Below the pieces are notes generated by a model, which saw only the letters and a program-made list of their open reading frames with translations, did not search any database and was not told the origin of the DNA. Shown piece after piece: positions 7,658 to 16,362 of a stretch of DNA of 56,488 bases (positions are counted from its first letter, which is position 1; each line of letters opens with the position of its first letter). The stretch is from Gammaproteobacteria bacterium. Lineage in GTDB: Bacteria > Pseudomonadota > Gammaproteobacteria > Coxiellales > Coxiellaceae. Made by a program: the position numbers and the translations under genes. The stretch covers positions 1 to 56,488 of the forward strand of contig JAPLRF010000036.1 of the NCBI GenBank assembly GCA_026399315.1. Reading direction: 5' to 3'.

Positions 7658-9934
7658 ATGTTTAGCAAATCATTTGAGTTAACGTTGAATTCTGCCTATG
7701 CTCGAGCACGTGAAAACAAACACGAATTTATTACTGTTGAACATTTGCTCTTGGCTTTAGTCGACAATCCAGAATCATCAGAAGTGTTGGTTGCCTGTGG
7801 TGCGAATTTAGATAGACTACGCGCAGGATTGGGTATTTTTGTAGATGAAACCACCCCTAGTTTGCCGCATAAAGTAGAGCAAGACATTCAACCTACCATT
7901 AGCTTTCAACGCGTCCTGCAACGCGCAATGACCCAAGTGCAAAGCATTGGACAAACAGAAGTGAGTGGTGCGCATGCCTTGGTGTCTATTTTTGGTGAAC
8001 CAGATAGTCAAGCGGTTTATTTTTTACATCAAGAAAATGTCACTCGCATTGATGTGATGAAATACACAACCCAAGGCATTATGAAATCACCTCGCGCTGA
8101 CGAATTTCATTTTGATGCCAATCCTTCAATGGACGGATCAACGCGGGAAATGGGCGGTGAAGAAAATCTCTTGGAATTATACGCAACCAATTTAAATGAA
8201 CGCGCTAAGCTTGGAAAAATAGATCCGCTTATTGGCCGCTCAGAAGAATTATCACGGGTTATTCAAACGTTATGTCGTCGCCGTAAAAACAATCCATTAT
8301 TGGTCGGCGAAGCAGGCGTCGGTAAAACTGCAATTGCAGAAGGATTGGCAAAGAAAATTATTGACAAGGATGTGCCGGAGTCATTGGCTTATTGCACCGT
8401 TTATTCTTTGGACTTAGGTGTTTTATTAGCAGGCACCAAATATCGCGGCGATTTTGAAAAACGGTTTAAAGCGGTATTGAAAGCATTGCGTAAACAAACG
8501 GGGGCGATTATTTTTATTGATGAAATTCATAATTTGGTTGGCGCTGGTTCTGCCACTGGCGGCACAATGGATGCGTCAAATTTAATTAAACCTTTTTTAA
8601 GCTCAGGTGAATTACGTTGCATGGGCGCCACAACTTATGGAGAATTTCGTCAGTATTTTGCAAAAGATGCAGCGCTATTGCGCCGATTCCAAAAAATAGA
8701 CATAGGTGAACCAAACGCTGAAGACACCTTGAAAATTTTAAAGGGATTGAAGTCTCATTTTGAAACGTATCATGGTGTGAAATATTCAACAAAAGCCTTG
8801 ACGCTTGCTGTGACATTATCAACCCGTTATATGAGTGATCGTCATTTGCCTGATAAGGCGATTGACGTCATTGATGAAGCAGGGGCTTTTCAACAATTAC
8901 AACCCGCGAAAAGAAAAAAATTATTGATTGGCGCGCGTGAAATTGAAGAAATGGTCGCAAAAATGGCGGGTATTCCGATTCAGCATATTTCACAAACGGA
9001 TCGTGATCAATTAAAACAATTAGATACTGTCTTAAAACAAGCGGTTTTTGGACAAGATTTTGCGGTAAATGCTTTGTGTGATTCAATTAAATTATCACGC
9101 GCAGGCTTACGTCAAGATGAAAAACCGATCGGTTCTTTTTTAATGGCAGGACCTACTGGCGTCGGTAAAACGGAATTATGTAAACAATTGGCAAAAGAAC
9201 TGCATGTCGATTTAATTCGGTTTGACATGTCTGAATACATGGAAAAACATTCTGTTTCTCGCTTGATTGGTGCACCTCCGGGTTACGTTGGTTTTGATCA
9301 AGGTGGATTATTAACAGAAGCGGTGAGTAAAAAACCTTATTCCATTGTGTTATTAGATGAAATAGAAAAAGCACATCCTGATATGTTTAACATTTTATTG
9401 CAAATCATGGATTATGGAAAATTAACGGATAATAACGGCAAAAAATCTGATTTTCGTCATGTTATTTTAATGATGACAACCAACGCTGGTAGTGAATTAC
9501 TGGAAAAATCAACGGTTGGTTTTGCTGAAACAAATCAGCATGGCGATAGTTCTGTTGCGGTAAATCAATTGTTTTCACCGGAATTTCGCAATCGATTGGA
9601 TGCCGTTTTAAAATTCGGTTACTTGCAAAAGGAAACGATTTTAAAAGTGGTTGATAAAAACATTGCGCAATTAGTGTTGAAATTAAATGAAAAAAACATC
9701 ACGCTTTCTTTGAACGAGGAAGCGCGTCAATGGTTAGCACTCAAAGGTTATGATCACAAAATGGGTGCGCGTCCAATGGAGCGGTTAATTCAGGAAAAAT
9801 TGAAAAAACCTTTAGCGGAAGAATTATTATTTGGAAAGCTGAGTAATGGTTTGCAGGCACACGTTAATATCTCCGTAAAAGCGGATGAGTTAGCGTGGGA
9901 AATTGTTGAGGCATGTAGCGAGGCGTTGATATAA
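7658..9934 (+). CDS. clpA: ATP-dependent Clp protease ATP-binding subunit ClpA
   Basis: Hexameric AAA+ unfoldase that feeds proteins to ClpP. The 758 residues match E. coli ClpA. Order: N-domain repeats (1-140), first AAA module with Walker [10 protein letters not shown] near 216 and Walker [10 protein letters not shown], second module with [10 protein letters not shown] near 497 and [11 protein letters not shown], then the C-terminal small domain. The ClpP-docking loop reads VGF rather than the E. coli IGL, a conservative change. AGGAGG stands before the ATG. The usual clpS adaptor gene is missing upstream; infA faces it downstream, as is common. ClpX, ClpP and Lon are encoded 11-16 kb away. 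Confidence 0.97.
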   Translation: MFSKSFELTLNSAYARARENKHEFITVEHLLLALVDNPESSEVLVACGANLDRLRAGLGIFVDETTPSLPHKVEQDIQPTISFQRVLQRAMTQVQSIGQTEVSGAHALVSIFGEPDSQAVYFLHQENVTRIDVMKYTTQGIMKSPRADEFHFDANPSMDGSTREMGGEENLLELYATNLNERAKLGKIDPLIGRSEELSRVIQTLCRRRKNNPLLVGEAGVGKTAIAEGLAKKIIDKDVPESLAYCTVYSLDLGVLLAGTKYRGDFEKRFKAVLKALRKQTGAIIFIDEIHNLVGAGSATGGTMDASNLIKPFLSSGELRCMGATTYGEFRQYFAKDAALLRRFQKIDIGEPNAEDTLKILKGLKSHFETYHGVKYSTKALTLAVTLSTRYMSDRHLPDKAIDVIDEAGAFQQLQPAKRKKLLIGAREIEEMVAKMAGIPIQHISQTDRDQLKQLDTVLKQAVFGQDFAVNALCDSIKLSRAGLRQDEKPIGSFLMAGPTGVGKTELCKQLAKELHVDLIRFDMSEYMEKHSVSRLIGAPPGYVGFDQGGLLTEAVSKKPYSIVLLDEIEKAHPDMFNILLQIMDYGKLTDNNGKKSDFRHVILMMTTNAGSELLEKSTVGFAETNQHGDSSVAVNQLFSPEFRNRLDAVLKFGYLQKETILKVVDKNIAQLVLKLNEKNITLSLNEEARQWLALKGYDHKMGARPMERLIQEKLKKPLAEELLFGKLSNGLQAHVNISVKADELAWEIVEACSEALI

Positions 9935-9943
9935 GATCCAAAA

Positions 9944-9963
9944 GCGGGGGCGAGAGCCCTCGC
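9944..9963. repeat. R1 hairpin repeat, copy B (GAGA loop)
   Basis: Perfect 8-bp stem (GCGGGGGC with GCCCTCGC, one G-U) around a GAGA tetraloop, followed by GAATTGGC. It sits 9 bases after the clpA stop, between the convergent clpA and infA genes, where it may act as a transcript end. Confidence 0.7.
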
Positions 9964-9972
9964 GAATTGGCA

Positions 9973-10224
9973 TTATTCTTGAGGTGCATCTTCCGCTTTT
10001 TTCTTTCCTGCATCTCTAAATGTAATGCGTCCACGCGACAAATCGTAGGGCGTCATTTCAACGGTAACGGTATCGCCGGTTAAAATACGAATGTAATTTT
10101 TGCGCATACGACCAGAAATGTGCGCATTAATGATGTGCTCATTTTCTAATTTCACTTTGAATGTTGTGTTGGGTAATGCTTCGATAACAACACCGGTCAT
10201 TTCAATTTGGTCTTCTTTGGGCAT
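9973..10224 (-). CDS. infA: Translation initiation factor IF-1
   Basis: Small OB-fold protein that occupies the ribosomal A site during initiation. 83 residues, against 72 in E. coli. The conserved core is complete: [20 protein letters not shown], the [16 protein letters not shown] loop and [18 protein letters not shown]. The extra length is a charged C-terminal tail ending in EDAPQE. It is convergent with clpA, as in many gammaproteobacteria, and stands alone with a 72-base gap to trxB upstream. Confidence 0.97.
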   Translation of the reverse strand: MPKEDQIEMTGVVIEALPNTTFKVKLENEHIINAHISGRMRKNYIRILTGDTVTVEMTPYDLSRGRITFRDAGKKKAEDAPQE

Positions 10225-10296
10225 GGTTTAAACCTTTCTATTTTTATTTAGCGTACTGTAACATAATTTTTTTCTCACTGCTCGGGCTTTACGCGC

Positions 10297-11271
<975 letters not shown>

Positions 11272-11376
11272 TCATTATATTACCCAGTTCAAACACATAT
11301 CTCAATTACTCTTTGTGCTTTCGTCTTTAACGTATATTTCAATAAAAACTTTAGCAAAAACGGACAAAACACTGTA

Positions 11377-11405
11377 TTGACATCCAAAAATCGCTTCCGC
11401 ATACT
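11377..11405 (+). promoter_or_regulatory. Sigma-70 promoter of the small beta-barrel gene
   Basis: Perfect -35 TTGACA (11377-11382), 17-base spacer, -10 CATACT (11400-11405, four of six). The predicted transcript has a leader of about 50 bases containing a 6-bp hairpin (CTGCAC 11413-11418 with GTGCAG 11429-11434). Confidence 0.6.
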
Positions 11406-11463
11406 GCGGCCACTGCACCACTTTAACTGTGCAGAATATTTTAACTTATATAGGATTGATATA

Positions 11464-12096
11464 ATGAAAAAAGTTGTCGTCACTTTAGTCGGTGCAGTAG
11501 CATTAGTAACGGTTGGCATGGCTGCCGCAGCAACAACAACAAGCAATATGGCTGCTTCTAATCAAACAGTATACCCAAGCGGAAATAATTCGGGCATTTT
11601 CATCAGTGGCAACGCGGGTTATGGTGAATTTGATGTTTCAAGAGACGTTGGCGCAACCCGCTTTAATAACAGTGGATTTGCATGGAATGGCAATGTGGGT
11701 TATCAATTCAGCCGTTATTTCGCTGTTGAAACGGGCTACACACATTTTGCGAATGTGTCAGAATCTAACAACATTGGTGACAGCGCGAATGTCAGCGATA
11801 TTTACGGTGTTGATTTGTTGGCAAAAGGCATTTTACCGATTAATAGCCAGTTCAATGTATTTGCGAAAGCAGGTGCTATGTATTTAAGCGCGACACCAAG
11901 CTTTGGCGTTGGCAATTACACGTTTACAGATAACGTCGCAGTGACACATTACGTGCCAGAATTGGGTTTGGGTACTGCGTATTATGTATCATCAAACGTT
12001 TCCGTCAGTTTGCAAGCGATTACAACGTTTAAAACAGATAACATGCCTGCAACGTATGCTGCATACGCTGGTTTGGGTTATAAATTCAATATGTAA
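11464..12096 (+). CDS. OmpA-like eight-stranded beta-barrel outer-membrane protein
   Basis: 210 residues. AGGA lies 10 bases before the ATG; the frame is open further upstream, but the promoter and ribosome site fix this start. Signal peptide of about 25 residues (MKKVVVTLVGAVALVTVGMAAAA). The mature protein has alternating strands typical of small barrels: GIFISGNAGYGEFDV, GFAWNGNVGYQFSRYFAVETGYTHF, a short YGVDLLAKGILP strand, and the C-terminal AAYAGLGYKFNM. This is the outer-membrane beta-barrel family (OmpA N-domain/OprF-like) without a peptidoglycan-binding domain. Strong promoter upstream and a clear intrinsic terminator downstream make it a single-gene, probably well expressed unit. 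Its specific role is unknown. Confidence 0.88.
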   Translation: MKKVVVTLVGAVALVTVGMAAAATTTSNMAASNQTVYPSGNNSGIFISGNAGYGEFDVSRDVGATRFNNSGFAWNGNVGYQFSRYFAVETGYTHFANVSESNNIGDSANVSDIYGVDLLAKGILPINSQFNVFAKAGAMYLSATPSFGVGNYTFTDNVAVTHYVPELGLGTAYYVSSNVSVSLQAITTFKTDNMPATYAAYAGLGYKFNM

Positions 12097-12118
12097 TAGA
12101 TTTTTTATGTAAAAAGAT

Positions 12119-12146
12119 GGCGCCTTCAGTATCGGCGCCTTTTTTA
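12119..12146 (+). terminator. Intrinsic terminator of the barrel gene
   Basis: GGCGCC (12119-12124) and GGCGCC (12134-12139) form a GC stem with a nine-base loop, directly followed by seven T; AAAAA lies a few bases before the stem. It begins 22 bases after the stop codon. Confidence 0.85.
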
Positions 12147-12222
12147 TATATTTAATTTGCATTGAGTAGCGGTATTTCTTACAATGGCCTTTCACTTTTT
12201 CCATAATTACAGAGAGAATTTC

Positions 12223-12588
12223 ATGTCGCACTCATTGATGCATATTACTATTACAGTCGCTTTTATCGCTATTTTGCTTTTTATTTTCATCCAAAGAAAA
12301 AGAAGAAAAAACCGCGCTAAACAACATTATCCTGAAAGTGAGCAATTATACGTCGGTAATTTGTCGTATCAAATGAACGGCCCTCAGCTCAAAGAATTTT
12401 TTTCAAAGTACGGTGATGTTCAAACTGTGCGTCTTATTAAAAATAATAGAACGGGACGCTCAAAAGGATTTGCATTTGTGACCTTTTCAAACCTAAAAGA
12501 TGCAAAAAAAGCATTGGCTGCGAATGGTGAGCAGCTTCGCGCGCGCCCGTTGGTTGTTAGAATGGCAAAACCACGAGAAGAGTCATAA
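12223..12588 (+). CDS. Membrane-anchored RRM RNA-binding protein
   Basis: 121 residues. The ATG follows AGAGAG. Residues about 8-24 form a transmembrane helix, followed by a strongly basic stretch (QRKRRKNRAK), which would place the rest in the cytosol. Residues 41-115 are a complete RNA recognition motif with RNP2 LYVGNL (42-47) and RNP1 KGFAFVTF (81-88). RRM proteins in bacteria are usually small soluble proteins; a membrane anchor is unusual and would hold bound RNA at the inner membrane. The upstream in-frame ATG at 12184 would add 13 residues before the helix and lacks a good ribosome site. RNA targets are unknown. Confidence 0.85.
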   Translation: MSHSLMHITITVAFIAILLFIFIQRKRRKNRAKQHYPESEQLYVGNLSYQMNGPQLKEFFSKYGDVQTVRLIKNNRTGRSKGFAFVTFSNLKDAKKALAANGEQLRARPLVVRMAKPREES

Positions 12589-12642
12589 GAATATTTAACG
12601 TTAAATTACTATTGCAACACACTGAAAAATAAGAAAAGATAT

Positions 12643-12672
12643 TTGTGCAAAAAGCTGCTTATCTACTATAAT
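12643..12672 (+). promoter_or_regulatory. Strong promoter of the putative small RNA
   Basis: -35 TTGTGC, 18-base spacer, perfect -10 TATAAT (12667-12672), giving a start near 12680. No open reading frame follows. Confidence 0.65.
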
Positions 12673-12679
12673 TGCACAT

Positions 12680-12845
12680 GTTAGAAGCCTAAGGCTTTTA
12701 TACCCGAGCCAACAGAGAAAAGGAAAAGGAATTGAGTTGATGGTATTGTGCGCAAACCCGCGATATTACCGGGAAGCCTGATGTACCACACAGATTCCAC
12801 TACTTGACATAAATGAGCTCCAGTATGATTACCTTGGGTTTTTTT
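12680..12845 (+). ncRNA. Putative structured small RNA, about 165 nt (6S-like layout)
   Basis: From the promoter start to a seven-T run, with no protein frame. The two ends pair: AGAAGCCTAAGG (12683-12694) with CCTTGGGTTTTT (12832-12843), 12 bp including G-U pairs. Nested short helices follow inward: GAGC with GCTC, GGAAT with ATTCC, GGTA with TACC and CCCG with CGGG, leaving large internal loops. A rod with a closing helix and a central bubble, of this length, is the plan of 6S RNA, but I cannot align it to a known 6S sequence. Two close AAGGA motifs near 12719-12730 might instead bind CsrA. It lies upstream of and opposite to tRNA-Ser. Confidence 0.5.
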
Positions 12846-12861
12846 ATGCCTGGAATATTAT

Positions 12862-12950
12862 CGGAGAGAGAGGGATTCGAACCCTCGGTACGTTTTAAGG
12901 CGTACACACACTTTCCAGGCGTGCTCCTTAAGCCACTCGGACATCTCTCC
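12862..12950 (-). tRNA. tRNA-Ser (anticodon GGA)
   Basis: Minus-strand cloverleaf of 89 nt with a long variable arm. Acceptor GGAGAGA pairs with TCTCTCC. The anticodon arm CACGC-CTGGAAA-GTGTG gives GGA, reading UCC and UCU. The T arm contains GGTTCGAATCC. CCA is not encoded. Confidence 0.95.
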
Positions 12951-13011
12951 GGATTTGAAGTTCGTAAGATTAAACTAGCTTGTCGTTGAAAGCAACTATT
13001 GCTCAGGGTAA

Positions 13012-13274
13012 ACGCATCTTAATTTGGCTCATAACCGAAAGCGCATATTGATTCTAAATAGGCGAATAGGGTCTTTTTGCAGTAAGCGAGTGAATGAGTA
13101 CGGAAGCTCCGACGTTAGTCGGGCGCGAAAAATTAAATAGCTTTCGCACTCCGCTCTCGCGGACTTCCGTACGTATTCACTAACCCGAAAGAATAGCAGC
13201 ATCACGCTTTGTAAATAAATCATTACAGTCTATTCAATGCGCATTTGCTGTTATGAACCAAATTAAGATGCGTT
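13012..13274. repeat. Large imperfect palindrome overlapping the end of dapE
   Basis: The outer arms (13012-13050 and 13235-13274) are near-perfect reverse complements starting ACGCATCTTAATTTGG. An inner pair (GTGAATGAGTACGGAAG near 13090-13106, matched at 13173-13189) adds a second stem, with non-matching sequence between. Its total size of about 260 bp is that of a small palindromic element. It fills most of the gap between tRNA-Ser and dapE, and the right arm includes the last codons and stop of dapE. The only frame inside (64 codons, minus strand) follows the palindrome and is not a credible gene. Confidence 0.7.
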
Positions 13275-14390
13275 ATTCTGTAATATTTTTTCATATAAGT
13301 CTGTTAATTTTTCTAAATCCACTAAGTCGGTATTTTCATTAATATGATGAATGCTTTCATTACGCAAACCCAATTCAACGACTTCAGCACCTGTTGGTGC
13401 AATAAATCGTCCATCAGAAGTGCCGCCTGTTGTGTTTTGTTCTGTTGTAATATTACAAAGAGATTGAATGGCTTCAATGCAAGCAGCAGTTAATTTTCCT
13501 GCTTCGCTGTGAAACGGTTTGCTCGAATGATTCCAATTAATTTTATATTCCAGCTGATGATCATCTAATGTTTTTTCAACACGCTGTTGTAATGTTGTAG
13601 CAGTACTTTCGGGGCAGTAACGGAAATTAAACCGCGCGCTTAATGAGCCGGGAATAATGTTGGTGGCGCCAGTATCGGCATGAATATTGTAAATTTGAAA
13701 TGTAGTGGGGGAGAATAAAGCATTCCCTTTGTCCCATTCCATGGTGGTTAAAAAATCCAATGCTTGAAAGCTGCGGTGAATGGGATTAATGGCTAAATGC
13801 GGATACGCAATATGACCTTGTTTTCCGTAAACCGTTAACTCGCCGTGCAATGATCCACGACGGCCAACTTTAATGACGTCACCTAATTTTTTATTGCTGC
13901 TGGCTTCACCCACCAGACAATAATTAATTTTAATATTATTTTTTTCAAGATATTCCATTATCTTAATGGTACCGTCTAATGCATCACCTTCTTCATCACT
14001 GGTAATTAAAAACCCTATTTTTCCAGTGTGATTTGGATTTTTTTCAACAAAGCGTTCGGTGGCTACAATCATTGCGGCCAAGGCTGTTTTCATGTCAGCA
14101 GCGCCACGACCAAATAATTTCCCGTCGCGAATGGAAGCTTCAAATGGCGGTGAATGCCATTCTGATTCATCGCCTGGCGGCACAATATCTGTGTGCCCTG
14201 AAAAAGCAAACAGTGTTTCACCTGTTCCACGAATGGCAAAAAAATTACTGACACCATTGGAATTTAATTCGGTAATACTAAACCCAATTTTTTTTAATCG
14301 GCCGATTAAGATTTTTTGACAGCCATTGTCTGATGGCGTGATAGATTTAATGTTAATTAATTGTTGGGCTAAATCGAGTGTATTGGTCAT
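13263..14390 (-). CDS. dapE: Succinyl-diaminopimelate desuccinylase
   Basis: Zinc metallohydrolase releasing succinate from N-succinyl-LL-diaminopimelate. 375 residues, family-normal. Metal-binding motifs are visible: SGHTDIVPPGD, GRGAADMKTALAAM, TSDEEGDALDGT and the C-terminal GGTSDGRFIAPTGAEVVELG. It starts two bases after the dapD stop, so the two are one operon. The last codons lie within the arm of a large palindrome, which may have replaced the native end. Confidence 0.96.
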   Translation of the reverse strand: MTNTLDLAQQLINIKSITPSDNGCQKILIGRLKKIGFSITELNSNGVSNFFAIRGTGETLFAFSGHTDIVPPGDESEWHSPPFEASIRDGKLFGRGAADMKTALAAMIVATERFVEKNPNHTGKIGFLITSDEEGDALDGTIKIMEYLEKNNIKINYCLVGEASSNKKLGDVIKVGRRGSLHGELTVYGKQGHIAYPHLAINPIHRSFQALDFLTTMEWDKGNALFSPTTFQIYNIHADTGATNIIPGSLSARFNFRYCPESTATTLQQRVEKTLDDHQLEYKINWNHSSKPFHSEAGKLTAACIEAIQSLCNITTEQNTTGGTSDGRFIAPTGAEVVELGLRNESIHHINENTDLVDLEKLTDLYEKILQNNAS

Positions 14391-14392
14391 TA

Positions 14393-15202
14393 TTATTCTC
14401 TTAGTAATTCATTGATCGATGTTTTTGATCTTGTCTTGGCGTCTACTTGTTTCATGATTAAAGCACAATACCGTGCATATTTTCCATTTGCAGAGGGTAA
14501 TGAACCGGGAATGACGACTGAATAAGCGGGCACTTTGCCGTAGATAATTTCATCAGTGGTGCGATTATAAATTGGCGTGCTTTGTCCAATAAAAACACCC
14601 ATTGAAATCACGGCGCCTTCTTCAACAATAACACCTTCAACAATTTCTGAACGTGCGCCGATAAAGCAGCCATCTTCAATAATAGTGGGCGATGCTTGCA
14701 GCGGTTCTAATACACCGCCAATGCCGACGCCACCTGAAATATGCACATTTTTTCCAATTTGTGCGCAGGAACCCACTGTTGCCCATGTGTCAATTAAGGT
14801 GCCGGAATCGATGTAGGCGCCGATATTCACATAACTTGGCATCAAAATTGTGTTGCTTGCGATAAAAGCACCTTTGCGTGCAAAAGCGGGCGGCACAACG
14901 CGAACGCCATTATCCTGAAATTGCTGTTCACTTAGATTTTGAAATTTCAATGGCACTTTATCAAAAAACTGCCCATTCATTATTTTATTTTCATGCGTTT
15001 TAAAAAATAACAATACGGCTTTTTTAATCCATTCATGCGTGATCCAAATGCCATTTATTTTTTCAGCAACACGAATTTTTCCAGCGTCCAGTAAATGTAT
15101 TGTTTCATCGATGGCTTTTTGTAGTTCGGGCGATGATTTTTTGGGTGAGAGTTGATCGCGATGTTCAAATGCATTTTCGATCGTATTTTGCAGTGTTTCC
15201 AT
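14393..15202 (-). CDS. dapD: Tetrahydrodipicolinate N-succinyltransferase
   Basis: Succinylates tetrahydrodipicolinate in the DAP pathway. 269 residues (E. coli 274). N-terminal helical domain, then left-handed beta-helix hexapeptide repeats (around [23 protein letters not shown] and [11 protein letters not shown]) and the C-terminal [22 protein letters not shown]. First gene of the dapD-dapE operon; a GGA stands about 12 bases before the ATG. The 145 bases upstream up to tRNA-Pro hold the tRNA promoter on the other strand. Confidence 0.96.
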   Translation of the reverse strand: METLQNTIENAFEHRDQLSPKKSSPELQKAIDETIHLLDAGKIRVAEKINGIWITHEWIKKAVLLFFKTHENKIMNGQFFDKVPLKFQNLSEQQFQDNGVRVVPPAFARKGAFIASNTILMPSYVNIGAYIDSGTLIDTWATVGSCAQIGKNVHISGGVGIGGVLEPLQASPTIIEDGCFIGARSEIVEGVIVEEGAVISMGVFIGQSTPIYNRTTDEIIYGKVPAYSVVIPGSLPSANGKYARYCALIMKQVDAKTRSKTSINELLRE

Positions 15203-15308
15203 GATAGTGATAATTCCATTGTCGAATTGTTGAATTGCGTGACATTAACACACTTATATTGTGATACTAATTCTATTGATTGAATTGTGAATTTACCAGA
15301 AAAATAAT

Positions 15309-15337
15309 TTGACGGATTCCCTTGAGCACAGTATCAT
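15309..15337 (+). promoter_or_regulatory. Promoter of the tRNA-Pro/Arg/His cluster
   Basis: -35 TTGACG, 17-base spacer, -10 TATCAT (15332-15337), ending 10 bases before tRNA-Pro. Confidence 0.65.
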
Positions 15338-15347
15338 TCACTTTCTT

Positions 15348-15421
15348 CGGGGTATAGCGCAGCCTGGTAGCGCGTCTGCTTTGGGAGCAGAATGTCGAGA
15401 GTTCGAATCCCTCTACCCCGA
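15348..15421 (+). tRNA. tRNA-Pro (anticodon TGG)
   Basis: 74-nt cloverleaf. Acceptor CGGGGTA pairs with TACCCCG; anticodon loop TTTGGGA gives TGG. T arm GAGTTCGAATCCCTC. No encoded CCA. First of three tRNA genes in a row. Confidence 0.96.
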
Positions 15422-15458
15422 AAATGATTTTCACTATTGAGCCTGGTTGATCGAAAAT

Positions 15459-15493
15459 GCCTATTTTTAGCGATATTACGCTAAAAAATGGGC
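15459..15493. terminator. Long A/T-flanked inverted repeat inside the tRNA cluster
   Basis: TTTTTAGCG (15464-15472) and CGCTAAAAA (15479-15487) are perfect reverse complements around a six-base loop, and pairing continues outward to GCC/GGGC. It could terminate or process transcription between tRNA-Pro and tRNA-Arg, but the T-run is inside the stem rather than after it. Confidence 0.4.
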
Positions 15494-15519
15494 GTTATTG
15501 TTACAAAGTGAGTGCGTTA

Positions 15520-15593
15520 GTGCCCGTAGCTCATTTGGATAGAGCACCGGCCTTCTAAGCCGGGGGTAACAGGTTCGAATCCTGTCGGGCGCA
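15520..15593 (+). tRNA. tRNA-Arg (anticodon TCT)
   Basis: 74-nt cloverleaf. Acceptor GTGCCCG pairs with CGGGCGC (one T-G pair); anticodon arm CCGGC-CTTCTAA-GCCGG gives TCT, reading AGA/AGG. No encoded CCA. Confidence 0.96.
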
Positions 15594-15621
15594 TGTAATA
15601 GTTTACGAATACTTCAATTAT

Positions 15622-15698
15622 GGTGGGCGTAGCTCAGTTGGTAGAGCCCCTGACTGTGACTCAGGTCGTCGTGGGTTCGAGTCCCATCGTCCACCCCA
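15622..15698 (+). tRNA. tRNA-His (anticodon GTG)
   Basis: Has the extra 5' G (15622) opposite the discriminator C, as histidine tRNAs need. Acceptor GTGGGCG pairs with CGTCCAC; anticodon loop CTGTGAC gives GTG. CCA is encoded (15696-15698), unlike the other five tRNAs in the window. Confidence 0.96.
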
Positions 15699-15778
15699 TA
15701 TATTGTATAACGCAGTTGACCCTTTCCATTCAAACTCGGCATTATAGTACTTGACCCCAAATCATGGAGGAAGGTCGA

Positions 15779-16309
15779 ATGATTAAGGTTTTCAAGATTG
15801 TCTCATTGATTTTTATTCTCCTGTTGTCGATTACTTCCCTTTCGGTTTATCTGTATCTCGACGAGCAAATCACCGGCGGTGACCGGAAAATAGCCGAAGG
15901 CCAGAAAAAATATGATGAAGGTCAAAAAATGTTACAGGCGGGCAGGGCAAAATTAGCCGCTGGCAAACATAAATTGTCACACGCTAAAGCTGGCTTCACT
16001 AGCCTTAAAATAATCACCATAGTAGCACTCCCTATAGCTGCCTTGCCTGCAGGTGAAATTGCTTTCAAGCAAGGTGACAAAAGAATAGCGCACGGCAATA
16101 AATTGGTCGCCAACGGTGAAAAACGTGTTCGAGAAGGGCAGGCACAATTGGCGGCAGGTAAAATTCAATTGGCAAAGGGACGTGAAAAAATATCAATGGC
16201 GAAAAAATTGCGCTCAGTCGCTGCGTATGCATCCCTATTTTTTGGCCTTCTTTTTTTCATGTTGTTTTTTTGCTGGAGAAAATCCTTTAATTTATTCTTT
16301 AATCGATAG
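15779..16309 (+). CDS. Membrane protein with glycine heptad repeats
   Basis: 176 residues. The ATG has a strong GGAGGAAGG site; an in-frame ATG 15 bases earlier overlaps that site. Three hydrophobic segments (about 7-28, 78-97, 148-165). Between them are two blocks of a seven-residue repeat of the type xxGxxKL: roughly 33-75 (EGQKKYDEGQKMLQAGRAKL, continuing AAGKHKL) and 100-145 (HGNKLVANGEKRVREGQAQL, continuing AAGKIQL). These predict amphipathic helices or coiled coils. Such Gly-spaced repeats occur in YhgE/Pip-type envelope proteins, but length and layout differ. Function unknown. It stands alone after the tRNA cluster and upstream of the Mla operon. Confidence 0.75.
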   Translation: MIKVFKIVSLIFILLLSITSLSVYLYLDEQITGGDRKIAEGQKKYDEGQKMLQAGRAKLAAGKHKLSHAKAGFTSLKIITIVALPIAALPAGEIAFKQGDKRIAHGNKLVANGEKRVREGQAQLAAGKIQLAKGREKISMAKKLRSVAAYASLFFGLLFFMLFFCWRKSFNLFFNR

Positions 16310-16362
16310 TCAAACTGTAATCAATATAGGATAATCAATTTGTTATTTAAATAGGGATCGTT

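Noticed and set aside
11289..11546. 85-codon minus-strand frame over the start of the beta-barrel gene
   Set aside because: It covers the promoter, leader and signal peptide of a clear gene on the other strand and has no ribosome site.
12680..12845. SRP RNA or tmRNA as identity of the small RNA
   Set aside because: The SRP apical motif and the tmRNA tRNA-like ends are absent.
13029..13223. 64-codon frame in the gap before dapE
   Set aside because: It follows the large palindrome and has no ribosome site.
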